The notes beneath the pieces are model-generated. The model was not told the origin of the DNA, ran no database searches, and worked only from the letters and a program-made list of their open reading frames with translations. The position numbers were made by a program, and so were the translations under genes. From G963663365 sp963663365 (GTDB lineage Bacteria > Hinthialibacterota > Hinthialibacteria > Hinthialibacterales > G963663365), in NCBI GenBank assembly GCA_963663365.2, contig CAXXIH010000004.1, positions 1,240,001 to 1,304,000 of the forward strand: 64,000 bases of DNA. Direction: 5' to 3'. Positions 1-8,974 of this stretch are shown in pieces (positions within the stretch are counted from its first letter, which is position 1; each line of letters begins with the position of its first letter).

Positions 1-5
1 CAACG

Positions 6-1499
6 TTGGAAAACAGAAAGCAAGCCCTCGAGATATTGGAGCGCATTGCGCTCGAAAAAAACCTGGACCCCCGGAGTCTGCGTAACGCGCTTCAGGATGC
101 TTTGATTTCGGCTTCCAGAAAAATGCTGGGAGCGAATGTAGAAATTACCGAATGTGAAATCGATCCCGAAACGGGTGAATATAAAGTTTATGCGATGAAA
201 GAAGTGGTCGACGAAGTTGTCGATCCCGAACGTCAGATTTCAATCAATGAAGTCCGGCAGGAAATTCCCGACATTATGACCGGCGAAGAGTTGGCCATTG
301 ATGTTACGCCGGATGATTTTGGCCGGATTGCCGCACAAAGCGCGAAGCAAGTGTTGACTCAGCGCATTCGCGAAGCCGAACGCGAGATGATCTATGACAA
401 ATACAAAGATCGCATCGGCGAAATGATTACGGGCACGGTCCAACGCCACGAACGGGGCAACGTTATTGTGGATGTTGGCAGCTGCGAAGCGATTTTGCCC
501 TATAAGCTACAACCCTATGGCGAACGGTATCGCTACGGCGAGAGTGTACGCGCCATTATTCATGATGTTCCCGATGTGCGTACAGAGCCTAAGGCGCGCC
601 GCGATGCGCAAATCGTATTGTCCCGTACTTCCCCGCAATTGGTGGTCAAACTTTTTGAACAAGAAGTTGCCGAGATGCGGGACGGTGTTGTCACAATCCG
701 TGTGATTGCACGCGAACCGGGCCGTCGAACCAAGATCGCGGTTATGTCACGCGATAGCGATGTGGATCCCGTAGGAGCCTGTGTGGGTATGAAAGGTTCC
801 CGTGTGCAGATGGTGGTTCAAGAGCTGCGCGGCGAGCGGATCGACATTATTGAGTATTCGGACGACAAAAAACGATTTGTGGCCAACTCGCTGAAGCCTG
901 CCGAAATCGAAAGTGTTGAGATGGTTTCGGATGAATCGCGGGCTTTGGTTGTGGTTCGTGACGATGCGCTTTCATTGGCGATCGGTAAAGGCGGTTTAAA
1001 TGCACGCTTGGCTTCGGAATTAACCCGAGTTGAGATTGATATCCTATCTGAGTCGCAACTTTCCGAACGAGAAGAGAGTGCAAAAACGACCTTACTGGAA
1101 CAGATACCGAGTCTCGACGATGAAATGGCAGACCGGTTTATTTCGCGTGGTCTTTTGAATTACGCCGATATTCTCGCGGCGGGCGAAGTCGCAATTAAAC
1201 TGGTTGAAGGTATTGAAGACGATGCTGCGGCCGAGATTTTGGCCGAAGCGAAGGCTCACCAAGCGCAACGTGGCGGAGGTCCCGCTGCAAAAGCCCCAAT
1301 TGAAGATGAATCCGAAACCGATGAAGAGGAATTTGACGAATCGGATGAGGATGTGTCTGACGAAGATTTGGATGAAGACGAGAGCGACGAGGAAGTGGAG
1401 GATGTGGAGGAAGAGGTGTCCGACGACGACGATGATGATGAGGACGCCGAAGAAAGTGAAATGCCGGTAGATCCGGCGGCAGCGGAGGATGAATCCTAA
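6..1499 (+). CDS. nusA: Transcription termination/antitermination factor NusA
   Basis: NusA binds RNA polymerase and nascent RNA and controls pausing, termination and antitermination. The protein shows the family order: an N-terminal polymerase-binding domain (about 1-130), an S1 domain (about 139-195), KH1 (about 249-286, with GACVGMKGSRV), KH2 (about 321-348, with AIGKGGLNARLA) and one helix-hairpin-helix repeat (about 374-425). The last ~67 residues (from about 431) are almost pure Asp/Glu with Ser, which is not a standard NusA domain. The first visible start is TTG at 6. Only five bases precede it, so the true start could lie before the window. At 497 aa it is close to the usual length. 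It is first in the nusA-infB-ylxP-rbfA-truB order that is widely conserved. Confidence 0.95.
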   Translation: MENRKQALEILERIALEKNLDPRSLRNALQDALISASRKMLGANVEITECEIDPETGEYKVYAMKEVVDEVVDPERQISINEVRQEIPDIMTGEELAIDVTPDDFGRIAAQSAKQVLTQRIREAEREMIYDKYKDRIGEMITGTVQRHERGNVIVDVGSCEAILPYKLQPYGERYRYGESVRAIIHDVPDVRTEPKARRDAQIVLSRTSPQLVVKLFEQEVAEMRDGVVTIRVIAREPGRRTKIAVMSRDSDVDPVGACVGMKGSRVQMVVQELRGERIDIIEYSDDKKRFVANSLKPAEIESVEMVSDESRALVVVRDDALSLAIGKGGLNARLASELTRVEIDILSESQLSEREESAKTTLLEQIPSLDDEMADRFISRGLLNYADILAAGEVAIKLVEGIEDDAAAEILAEAKAHQAQRGGGPAAKAPIEDESETDEEEFDESDEDVSDEDLDEDESDEEVEDVEEEVSDDDDDDEDAEESEMPVDPAAAEDES

Positions 1500-1541
1500 T
1501 ATTGTTTTTTGGATCGAAGGGCAATTAAAGACTCACTTACT

Positions 1542-4328
1542 ATGCGTATAAACGAGCTAGCTCGCAAATATAATCTCTCGAATCGGGAGATCATTGATTT
1601 CTTGACGCGCATCGGCGTGGCGGGGAAAAGCCATAGCTCTTCTCTTGAAGAAGATCTAATTCAACGCGTTCTTTCCCATTTTAAGGTCAAATCCGAGGCG
1701 GAAGCCGAAGCGCAGCCCCAAAGCAAATTCAAACGCATGAAGCGCGTCCGGCCCAGACCGGAAGATACGCCCGAGTTTGACGCCGAAGAAACGATGGAAG
1801 AGCCAATTGCTCTATCCGCTCCGGCTCCTCAGCCGGAAGTTGAAGCTGCCCCGGCGCCTATTGCTGCCGCCGCCCCGGAAGCCCCGGTTGCTCCACGAAT
1901 TAAACGAGTTGAAATGCCACCTCCTGCGGAACAGGAACCTGTCGCAGAAACCACGCCGGTTGAGGCTGCTGAAGAACCGGCGACACTGACGAAACTTGAA
2001 ACCGGTGAGACCATTCGTATGACGCCCGCCGGACCTGTGGTTGTTGGTGCAGATGAGGTCGAAGAAACACCCGCAGAAGAAGTAGCAGCCAAGGAAGAAG
2101 AACCCATAGAAGCTATTGCCGTAATTGAAGAAACGAAGCCTCAAGTTGTCGATCCCGCAATTGCGAAAGTCGGTGACCTTGTACCACCTCCGCCGACAGC
2201 CATCACGCTTGAACGTCCAAGACCTGAACCCATTATTGAGCCTCAGCCGGAAATCTCAGCGCCCGTACCTTCCGGCCGGTCAAAGGAATCGCGAAAAGAT
2301 CAGACCGACGAAGCGTTGCGCAGGGAGATTCAAAAGCTCAAGAAGAAACGAATGCGTTCGGCCGCGAGCGAGAAATCCGAACAACAACCCGCTCCCGGCG
2401 CAGGACGCCCCGCCCCGGGCCGTCCCGGTGGAGTACGTCCGGCCGCAAGGCGCGGCGGCGCTAAAGGCACAACCAGTGACCGTGGTCGTGGAAAACGTGC
2501 CTGGCGGCGTGAAAAGCGTGAACGTCTTGAACGTGAAACTGCCGCAGAACTTGAACGTGAGCATCGCGCAAAAACCGTTATTAAGGTCCACGATGCGACA
2601 ACTGTTGCCGATGTCGCCAGCGCGTTGGATGTTTCTCCAAACGAGCTGATAGCCAAGTTGATTAGCATGGGAGTTATGGCGACCATCAATCAACGTCTGG
2701 ACCACGATGCAATCGAGTTGATTGCCGGTGAATACGGTTTTGAGATTGAGCATGTAGATTTGGTCGATGGCAGCCTTTTGGCGAGCCTTGAAGCCAACGA
2801 TATACATGATGAGGATCTAGAGTCCCGTCCGCCCATCGTCACGATTATGGGGCACGTCGATCACGGAAAAACAAAATTGTTGGACCGGATTCGGCGGTCG
2901 GATATCGTTGCCAGCGAAGCGGGCGGTATCACGCAGCATATCGGAGCCTATCAAGTACAAGTTGAAAAGGGCTTAATCACCTTTTTGGATACGCCGGGAC
3001 ACGCGGCATTTACTTCGATGCGGGCGCGCGGCGCGATGGTCACCGACTTGGTGATTTTGGTTGTTGCTGCGGATGACGGTGTGATGCCCCAGACGATTGA
3101 GGCGATCAATCACGCAAAAGCCGCCAATGTTCCGATTATTGTGGCGATCAATAAGATCGACCGTGAAGGCGCAAATCTCGACCGTGTGAAACAGGAACTG
3201 GCCAGCCAGAATTTGTTGGTTGAAGATTGGGGCGGGCAAGTTCAGTGTTATCCGATTTCGGCCTTACAAGGCACCGGTGTGGATGACCTGCTGGAAGGTA
3301 TTCTTCTTCAAGCTGAAATGTTGGAGTTGAAAGCCAGTAAGAAATGCCGCGCACGTGGTGCGATTGTTGAAGCACGGCGTGAAGAAGGCCGTGGAACGGT
3401 CGCTACCGTTCTCATTCAGCATGGTATCCTCGAAGTCGGCGATCCTTTTGTAACCGGCATCTATTCAGGCCGCGTACGCGCGATGACAAACGACCGGGGA
3501 CATACGATTACCAAAGCGGAACCGGGCGATCCGGTTGAAATCACCGGTCTTCAAGATATTCCAGTTGCCGGTGATCCATTTACGGTGGTCGAAGACGATA
3601 CACAAGCACGTCAGATTTCAATCCGGTTACAGCAAGCACAGCGTCAGCGCGATATGAAAAAGGCTCACCGCGTCACGCTCGAACAATTGCATACGCTAAT
3701 CGAAGCCGGAGAGCTCAAAGAGCTGCGCTTGGTTGTGAAAGCCGATGTCCAAGGATCGGTTGAGGCCGTAACCGACAGTCTGCTCAATATCGAGAGTGAA
3801 AAGGTTAAGGTTGTTGTCCTGCATAATGGTGTAGGCCCGATCAGTGACAGCGATGTTATGCTGGCTTCCGCGTCAAATGCACTCATCGTTGGATTCAATA
3901 CGCAAGCCCAACCATCGGCGATTGCGTTGGCCAAATCGGAAGGTGTGGAGATTCGCACCTTTAATATCATCTACAAGGCCATCGATGAGATTCGAAACGC
4001 GATGGCCGGTCTTTTGGATCGCGCCTATAAAGAGACGATTGTCGGCCGATGTGAGATTCGGGAGATTTTCCGCCTCTCTAAGGGACTTTCGATTGCCGGT
4101 GGACAGGTACAGGATGGCAAAGTGGCCCGGAATCTGCCGATTCGTGTTCTGCGCGACGATGCGGTCATTCACGAAGGAAAGATTTCTTCGTTAAAACGTT
4201 TCAAAGACGATGTTCCCGAAGTACCGAGTGGAATGGAATGTGGTATCGGTGTGGAATCGTTTTCCGGCCTGCAAGTTGCGGATATTATCGAATGCTACAA
4301 GCTGGAAGAAGTCACGCCGACTCTTTAA
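1542..4328 (+). CDS. infB: Translation initiation factor IF-2
   Basis: GTPase that places initiator tRNA on the 30S subunit and promotes subunit joining. The ATG at 1542 opens with MRINELARKYN, the usual IF-2 N-terminal fold, so I prefer it to the in-frame TTG at 1509. The product is 928 aa. Residues ~65-330 are a long Pro/Ala/Glu linker turning Lys/Arg/Gly-rich, as is common in long IF-2 forms, followed by a second IF2_N domain. The G domain shows GHVDHGKT (437-444), DTPGH (483-487) and NKID (537-540). Domains II, III and IV follow to the C-terminus. The gene starts 42 bases after the nusA stop. The ribosome-binding site is weak (GAAGG far upstream), so translational coupling to nusA is possible. 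Confidence 0.96.
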   Translation: MRINELARKYNLSNREIIDFLTRIGVAGKSHSSSLEEDLIQRVLSHFKVKSEAEAEAQPQSKFKRMKRVRPRPEDTPEFDAEETMEEPIALSAPAPQPEVEAAPAPIAAAAPEAPVAPRIKRVEMPPPAEQEPVAETTPVEAAEEPATLTKLETGETIRMTPAGPVVVGADEVEETPAEEVAAKEEEPIEAIAVIEETKPQVVDPAIAKVGDLVPPPPTAITLERPRPEPIIEPQPEISAPVPSGRSKESRKDQTDEALRREIQKLKKKRMRSAASEKSEQQPAPGAGRPAPGRPGGVRPAARRGGAKGTTSDRGRGKRAWRREKRERLERETAAELEREHRAKTVIKVHDATTVADVASALDVSPNELIAKLISMGVMATINQRLDHDAIELIAGEYGFEIEHVDLVDGSLLASLEANDIHDEDLESRPPIVTIMGHVDHGKTKLLDRIRRSDIVASEAGGITQHIGAYQVQVEKGLITFLDTPGHAAFTSMRARGAMVTDLVILVVAADDGVMPQTIEAINHAKAANVPIIVAINKIDREGANLDRVKQELASQNLLVEDWGGQVQCYPISALQGTGVDDLLEGILLQAEMLELKASKKCRARGAIVEARREEGRGTVATVLIQHGILEVGDPFVTGIYSGRVRAMTNDRGHTITKAEPGDPVEITGLQDIPVAGDPFTVVEDDTQARQISIRLQQAQRQRDMKKAHRVTLEQLHTLIEAGELKELRLVVKADVQGSVEAVTDSLLNIESEKVKVVVLHNGVGPISDSDVMLASASNALIVGFNTQAQPSAIALAKSEGVEIRTFNIIYKAIDEIRNAMAGLLDRAYKETIVGRCEIREIFRLSKGLSIAGGQVQDGKVARNLPIRVLRDDAVIHEGKISSLKRFKDDVPEVPSGMECGIGVESFSGLQVADIIECYKLEEVTPTL

Positions 4329-4389
4329 GGGAACTTGCCTACGTTTCATAGGCGATCGCTCCTCAACCTGCTTTCGGCAGGATATCCCA

Positions 4390-4674
4390 ATGGGCGTTGT
4401 GGGCATACTCGAAATCGATTTGCATATTTATGAAGCGCAGTCGCTAAAAGAGCGGCGGTTTGTATTGCGGAGCCTGAAAGATTTAATTCGGGAGCACCAT
4501 AATGCGTCCGTTGCCGAGGTGGGAGGCGGAGATACATGGCAGCGCGCGCAGCTGCTGGTGGCGGTGGCCGGTATTGATCGAACTTCGGTGCAAAATGTCT
4601 TGGATGCGATCCAGCGCCGTATCGATACGGAACATCGTGTCAATGTACTCGACCGTATGGTGAGTTGGGTTTAA
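4390..4674 (+). CDS. DUF503 / YlxP-like protein
   Basis: A 94-aa protein starting MGVVGILEIDLHI and carrying SLKERRFVLRSLKDLI and SVAEVGGGDTWQRA, which match the DUF503 family (YlxP of Bacillus). The family is found almost always between infB and rbfA and is linked to ribosome maturation or RNA binding; its biochemical role is not firmly known. The frame is open further upstream, but that stretch overlaps infB and does not resemble the family, so the ATG at 4390 is chosen. It has a GCAGGA ribosome-binding site just upstream. Its position here supports the assignment. Confidence 0.88.
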   Translation: MGVVGILEIDLHIYEAQSLKERRFVLRSLKDLIREHHNASVAEVGGGDTWQRAQLLVAVAGIDRTSVQNVLDAIQRRIDTEHRVNVLDRMVSWV

Positions 4675-4731
4675 TTGCCCGTCTCCTTACGGCTATTCCG
4701 GCACTAAAGAAGATTTGAAATCAAGGAGATT

Positions 4732-5118
4732 ATGGCGGTGAAAGATTCCCGCCGTTTACGGCAAGTCAACCGTTTGATTCTTCAAGAACTGGGCACACTG
4801 TTGCTCTATGAGTTTGAAGACGACATGATCCGCCAGTGCGTTACAGTGACTGGAGTGGAGACAACTGCAGATTTGCGTTATGCCAAAGTTTTTGTTTCGG
4901 TACGTGGCAGTGAGCCGCATGACCAAATGGCGCTTGATATTCTGCGTTCCTCTTCTAAGCATCTTCGTTATTTGTTGGGTCAAAGGATCCGCCTGAAGTA
5001 TTTGCCGGAATTGGATTTTCGCGTAGATCGTACCCAGGAAGCGGCGGATCGAATCGAAAGTGTATTGAAAGAAGTCTTGCCGCCGGATGAAAACGAATCC
5101 GGTAACGGCCAGGATTAA
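4732..5118 (+). CDS. rbfA: Ribosome-binding factor A
   Basis: RbfA binds the 30S subunit and helps mature the 5' end of 16S rRNA. The 128-aa product shows the family signature: an RRLRQVNRLILQELGTLL start, then VTVTGVETTADLRYAKVFVSV, a Ser/Lys helix, and the LRYLLGQRIRLKYLPELDFRVD block. AAGGAG at 4723-4728 is well placed before the ATG at 4732. It ends directly before truB, consistent with one transcript and probable translational coupling. Confidence 0.95.
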   Translation: MAVKDSRRLRQVNRLILQELGTLLLYEFEDDMIRQCVTVTGVETTADLRYAKVFVSVRGSEPHDQMALDILRSSSKHLRYLLGQRIRLKYLPELDFRVDRTQEAADRIESVLKEVLPPDENESGNGQD

Positions 5119-5130
5119 TTGTATAGAACG

Positions 5131-6054
5131 ATGCATGGTGTTTTGAACGTCAATAAACCGGCCGGCATGACCTCGCATGATGTTGTTGAGAAGGTCCGTA
5201 AAATCTGCGGGAAAGCGAAAGTCGGTCATGCCGGGACTCTGGATCCGATGGCAACAGGTGTATTGCCGTTGTGTATCGGTCATGGAACGCGAATCCAGCA
5301 GTTTTTGGTGGCACAAGACAAGGTCTATCGTGTGGAAATGACATTGGGATTGGTAACGGACAGCCAAGATACCACAGGCAAAGTCTTGGAAGAAAATCCC
5401 TTGCCCGAAGACCTTACAGAAGAAGCGATCCGTGCACTTGCCGAACGTTTCAGTGGGCCGCAAGAGCAGGTTCCACCGATGGTTTCGGCAAAACACCATA
5501 AAGGGAAGCGGTTGTATGAACTGGCCCGCAAAGGCGTTGAAGTTAAACGCGATCCCATCAAAATTCATATTTATGAATTGGAGATATTGGACGTTAATCT
5601 TCCGGTTGTGAATTTTGTCGTTTCGTGTTCAAAAGGGACCTATATCCGTACACTTTGTCACGATATGGGCAAAGCGCTGGGATGCGGCGGAACGATGTCT
5701 GCATTGGTCCGCGAACGGTGCGGCGCGTTTTCGATCACCGAAAGCTGCGAACTCGAAGATTTAAAAGCGCCTGAGGATATCAATGAACGCGTGGTTTCGC
5801 TGAACGATGCTCTCTCTAACCTGCCGGCTGTCACTATTGGACGTGAAGGGCAAGGACATATCCGTAACGGACGGTCTTTGCTCAGCGGAATGATTGTGCA
5901 TACCGCGGGCACATTTGAGCGTGGACAAATGTTGCGGGTCAATACCCATAACGGACGTTTACTCGCGATTGGAGAAGCGCTTTTCACCTCCGAACATATG
6001 AATAACCTGGGCGGCAATCTCAAAGCGGTCAAACCGGTTAAAGTACTTAACTAA
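5131..6054 (+). CDS. truB: tRNA pseudouridine(55) synthase TruB
   Basis: Converts U55 of tRNA to pseudouridine. Translation from ATG 5131 gives MHGVLNVNKPAGMTSHDVV, the standard TruB opening. An in-frame TTG at 5119 follows the rbfA stop directly and is less likely. GHAGTLDPMATGVLPL contains the catalytic aspartate (Asp38). VPPMVSAKHHKGKRLYELARKG and KGTYIRTLCHDMGKALG are the other conserved blocks. At 307 aa it is a normal length with a C-terminal PUA-like region. It is the last gene of the translation operon; the next gene starts 34 bases later. Confidence 0.95.
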   Translation: MHGVLNVNKPAGMTSHDVVEKVRKICGKAKVGHAGTLDPMATGVLPLCIGHGTRIQQFLVAQDKVYRVEMTLGLVTDSQDTTGKVLEENPLPEDLTEEAIRALAERFSGPQEQVPPMVSAKHHKGKRLYELARKGVEVKRDPIKIHIYELEILDVNLPVVNFVVSCSKGTYIRTLCHDMGKALGCGGTMSALVRERCGAFSITESCELEDLKAPEDINERVVSLNDALSNLPAVTIGREGQGHIRNGRSLLSGMIVHTAGTFERGQMLRVNTHNGRLLAIGEALFTSEHMNNLGGNLKAVKPVKVLN

Positions 6055-6088
6055 ACGGTGTGAAAGCGGCCGGTAAGGGGACAGGCCA

Positions 6089-7219
6089 TTGAGAAGGATT
6101 TTCGTTTCAATTTTATTTTGCGGTTTCTTTTTTGTGCCGAATGTTCCGGGATTTACACAGAACTCCCCGGTTGATCATGGAATTGACTATGCCCAAGCCG
6201 GTCTTTCGGAATTGATTTCCGAACTCCGGAAAACCAATTTAATTCCGGTATTGGTAGAGTTTTCACTCACACAGCACGTTCCCGATGAATTGTTTTCTAT
6301 CCCTGATGTGAAACTGCGCCAAGCGATGTTGGATTATCTAGAGGCGCCCTTTGGCTTGCTTGAATCGGCCAGTGCCTTAAAGCCGGAAAGCGGTTGGACC
6401 AGCCGCAGAGTTTATCGTGTTGTTTTCGATCCAAGTGTTGGCGGGATTCGGGGCGACAAACGGTATGACGAATTCGATAGCCACACACAAACAAAAGTAA
6501 TGCGGAAACTCTCGGTGCTTGGGAATGAACATGCTTTGGTTTTGTTTCGAGAAGGTTGGCGTGCAACAACAGGAGTGACATTGCCAAACCCGCCTGAAAC
6601 CACGGTGTTTGAGGCTGATTCCATTTCAGATTCAAATCCGTTACCGGCATTTTCGTTAGGGAGTCCATTACTCGCGAAAATCCCCGACTTTTTGGCTTAT
6701 CGAGGTTTGCCGATTTGGGATGGTGAGCCGCAGTGGCCGCGCCCATTTCATGAATCTTCCGGCGCATGGACAAACCATTGGTTCGATTTAGGTTGGTCGG
6801 CCGGCGCATCATTTTTCCCGGCACAAAAGGAAAAAGAATTCGAATTGCGGCGGGGGATTGAAATCGATCAGACCGTTCGATTGGAATGGTCGTATCATTT
6901 TGACCGGGACAGAGACCAAAATTTATACGTAAAAAAATTTGAATACAAAGTCAGCACCCCATTCAAAGACGGCGCTGTGGAACTGACCGAAACGCTTGAT
7001 GTAGACCGGTTCATTCCCAATCCGGAAATCCCCGCCAAGATGTTTGAAACAGCGGAGGATCCTATGCTAAGTGTGTTTATGCCATTGCCGAGGCCCCTCA
7101 ACGCATCACGAAGCACATTCTTGTGGTTTGCGGCGGGCGCGAATGTGCTGGTCATCGGCGCTGTAGGCTGGATTGTCCTAAAACGCAGACGAAGAAAAGC
7201 CCAGAATGCAAACGAGTAA
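6089..7219 (+). CDS. Exported protein of unknown function with C-terminal membrane anchor
   Basis: A 376-aa protein that I do not recognise. The TTG start at 6089 is preceded by TAAGGGG at good spacing. Residues 1-23 form a signal peptide (hydrophobic FVSILFCGFFFVPNVPGF). The C-terminal ~30 residues hold one hydrophobic helix (FLWFAAGANVLVIGAVGWIVL) followed by KRRRRK, a typical stop-transfer end. The middle looks like an extracytoplasmic domain anchored by its C-terminus. It follows truB on the same strand at short distance, so it may be read through from the operon, but no functional link is evident. No catalytic motif was found. Confidence 0.75.
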   Translation: MRRIFVSILFCGFFFVPNVPGFTQNSPVDHGIDYAQAGLSELISELRKTNLIPVLVEFSLTQHVPDELFSIPDVKLRQAMLDYLEAPFGLLESASALKPESGWTSRRVYRVVFDPSVGGIRGDKRYDEFDSHTQTKVMRKLSVLGNEHALVLFREGWRATTGVTLPNPPETTVFEADSISDSNPLPAFSLGSPLLAKIPDFLAYRGLPIWDGEPQWPRPFHESSGAWTNHWFDLGWSAGASFFPAQKEKEFELRRGIEIDQTVRLEWSYHFDRDRDQNLYVKKFEYKVSTPFKDGAVELTETLDVDRFIPNPEIPAKMFETAEDPMLSVFMPLPRPLNASRSTFLWFAAGANVLVIGAVGWIVLKRRRRKAQNANE

Positions 7220-7286
7220 ATTGCAAATACGCTGACGGACGATTTGCAGCTCTACAATTCAAAATCTTAAAGATTTACAAAGCCAA

Positions 7287-8846
7287 CTACACCTCAATCT
7301 TATCGTTTACCGATTTTTGCCATTTGTGGATGCGTTTGGTCATATCCGTAATGCGCTTTTTGTTGTCACCGCGATAAAAGAGATTGGTGGTCTCAAAGGG
7401 ATCGTCATTAAGATTGAAGAGTTGATGTTTATCACTGGTGTTGAGGCATAGCTTCCAGCGGTCATTGGTGACGACTGTGCGTGTAAAGGATGTCATCGCT
7501 TTGGCGGCTTCATCGCGCTCATCCTTTGCGGCCAAATCCACGCTGGGATTCGGTGTCCCCGGATTCCATTCGATAAACACATCGTGCTTTGGTTCAGCGC
7601 CTTTTTCAATTTGAGCTTTTAGGCTTTTTCCGGGGAGTGCATGATCTGCGGATTTGCCCGGTTTGCCCATAAGATCTAATAGGGTCGGGACCATATCGAT
7701 ATGGCTGACGGAACCATTGACGATCTGTTGTTTCATTCCTTGCTGGGGAATGCGCATAAGCCATGGTATACGCACGGATTCTTCGTACATGACGGTTTTG
7801 GCCAGCAATTGATGAGCGCCCATCATATCGCCATGGTCACTGGTATAGACAACGATGGTGTTCTCAGCCAGACCCAGCTTTTCTAACGTCTTTAATATTT
7901 CACCAACACTGCGGTCTACCTGGCTGCATAATCCCCAGTAATTAGTTATCAGACGCCGCCAACCAGCTTCGGTTTTCAGATCGTTGCCTTCAAACCCTTT
8001 TTCGAGATAGTGCAAACGTTTGAGGCGATAGGCCAGCGGTTCATCATCTTCCAAAGGATCATTGTAATTAGGGGGGAGGTCGATTTCAGCCATAGAATGG
8101 AGATCATCGAGCGGCCCGTAAAACGGCATATGTGGCTCCAGGAAGTTGATGTGCAAAATAAATGGATCGTCTTTGTGACGGCGCAAGAAATCACAGGCGT
8201 TTAATTCAAGAAATTTCGGTTTGCAGTGCTCAATAGGACGGCGAGCGGCAAAGCCCCGGCTAAAGTGACCGGATGATGTATCGGGCTCGTAGCCGTGTTG
8301 CAGCAGAAAATGGTGGTAATCGCTCTTTAAGTCGCGGTCCCGCCCCTCGCTGTAGTATTTGCGGTAGCCGTCTTCAATTGCGATCCATTCTTGATACCCA
8401 TGCTGAGCGAAGATTTCATCTCCGAGATGCCATTTTCCCATATAAGCCGTGCGATAATCCGCATCCTGAATCAGCTCAGGGACGCAGGGAGTTTGTGTCT
8501 GCAGATGGATATTGTTTGTATAGCAGCCATTGGCATGCGGCCAGAGCCCGGTCATAACCGTGGAGCGCGAGGGAGTACAAACCGGCTGGCTGACATAAGC
8601 GTTTTTGAAGACCACACATTCTTCCGAAAGACGATTCAGGTTTGGCGTTTGGATTTTCCGGTTTCCGTACACGGCCATGGTGTCGGGCCGTTGTTCATCA
8701 GTCCACAAAAAAAGCAGGTTCATTTTGCGGGCCTTAGCCTGGCCGATCAAAGCCGGAGCCAACGATCCGGCCGCAATCGCCGCCGTACCGGTCTTTTGGA
8801 GAAATGTTCTACGTGAGTATGAGGTTTGTTTCGGTGTGTTTGGCAT
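7287..8846 (-). CDS. Tat-exported sulfatase (arylsulfatase/alkaline phosphatase superfamily)
   Basis: A type I sulfatase that hydrolyses sulfate esters, probably of sulfated polysaccharide or glycan. The ATG at 8846 has AGGAGCG just upstream. The 519-aa product has a Tat motif (SRRTFLQ, residues 11-17) followed by a hydrophobic stretch, so it is exported folded. The metal-binding start LWTDEQRPD (residues 48-55) and the formylglycine motif CTPSR (Cys90) are intact. Later blocks (GKWHLGD, LHINFLEPHMPF, YTSDHGDMMGAH) fit the family. As a Cys-type sulfatase it needs formylglycine maturation. The SUMF1-like domain encoded at 13346-15286 lacks the usual cysteine pair, so the maturase is probably elsewhere. 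Confidence 0.93.
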   Translation of the reverse strand: MPNTPKQTSYSRRTFLQKTGTAAIAAGSLAPALIGQAKARKMNLLFLWTDEQRPDTMAVYGNRKIQTPNLNRLSEECVVFKNAYVSQPVCTPSRSTVMTGLWPHANGCYTNNIHLQTQTPCVPELIQDADYRTAYMGKWHLGDEIFAQHGYQEWIAIEDGYRKYYSEGRDRDLKSDYHHFLLQHGYEPDTSSGHFSRGFAARRPIEHCKPKFLELNACDFLRRHKDDPFILHINFLEPHMPFYGPLDDLHSMAEIDLPPNYNDPLEDDEPLAYRLKRLHYLEKGFEGNDLKTEAGWRRLITNYWGLCSQVDRSVGEILKTLEKLGLAENTIVVYTSDHGDMMGAHQLLAKTVMYEESVRIPWLMRIPQQGMKQQIVNGSVSHIDMVPTLLDLMGKPGKSADHALPGKSLKAQIEKGAEPKHDVFIEWNPGTPNPSVDLAAKDERDEAAKAMTSFTRTVVTNDRWKLCLNTSDKHQLFNLNDDPFETTNLFYRGDNKKRITDMTKRIHKWQKSVNDKIEV

Positions 8847-8974
8847 GGTCCGCTCCTGGCCGTAAATTGCGTGTAGCAAAAACCGTATCGATCTGCATCC
8901 GGTTCTGTTTTAAATGCTAAACAGATGCGTGCCGGACTGCAACCATAGATTTAGAAATTCCGGCTTGGTGTGTT

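Noticed and set aside
4756..5568. 270-codon open frame on the minus strand
   Set aside because: It lies fully antisense to rbfA and truB, whose motifs are clear; the product has no recognisable domain and is a shadow frame.
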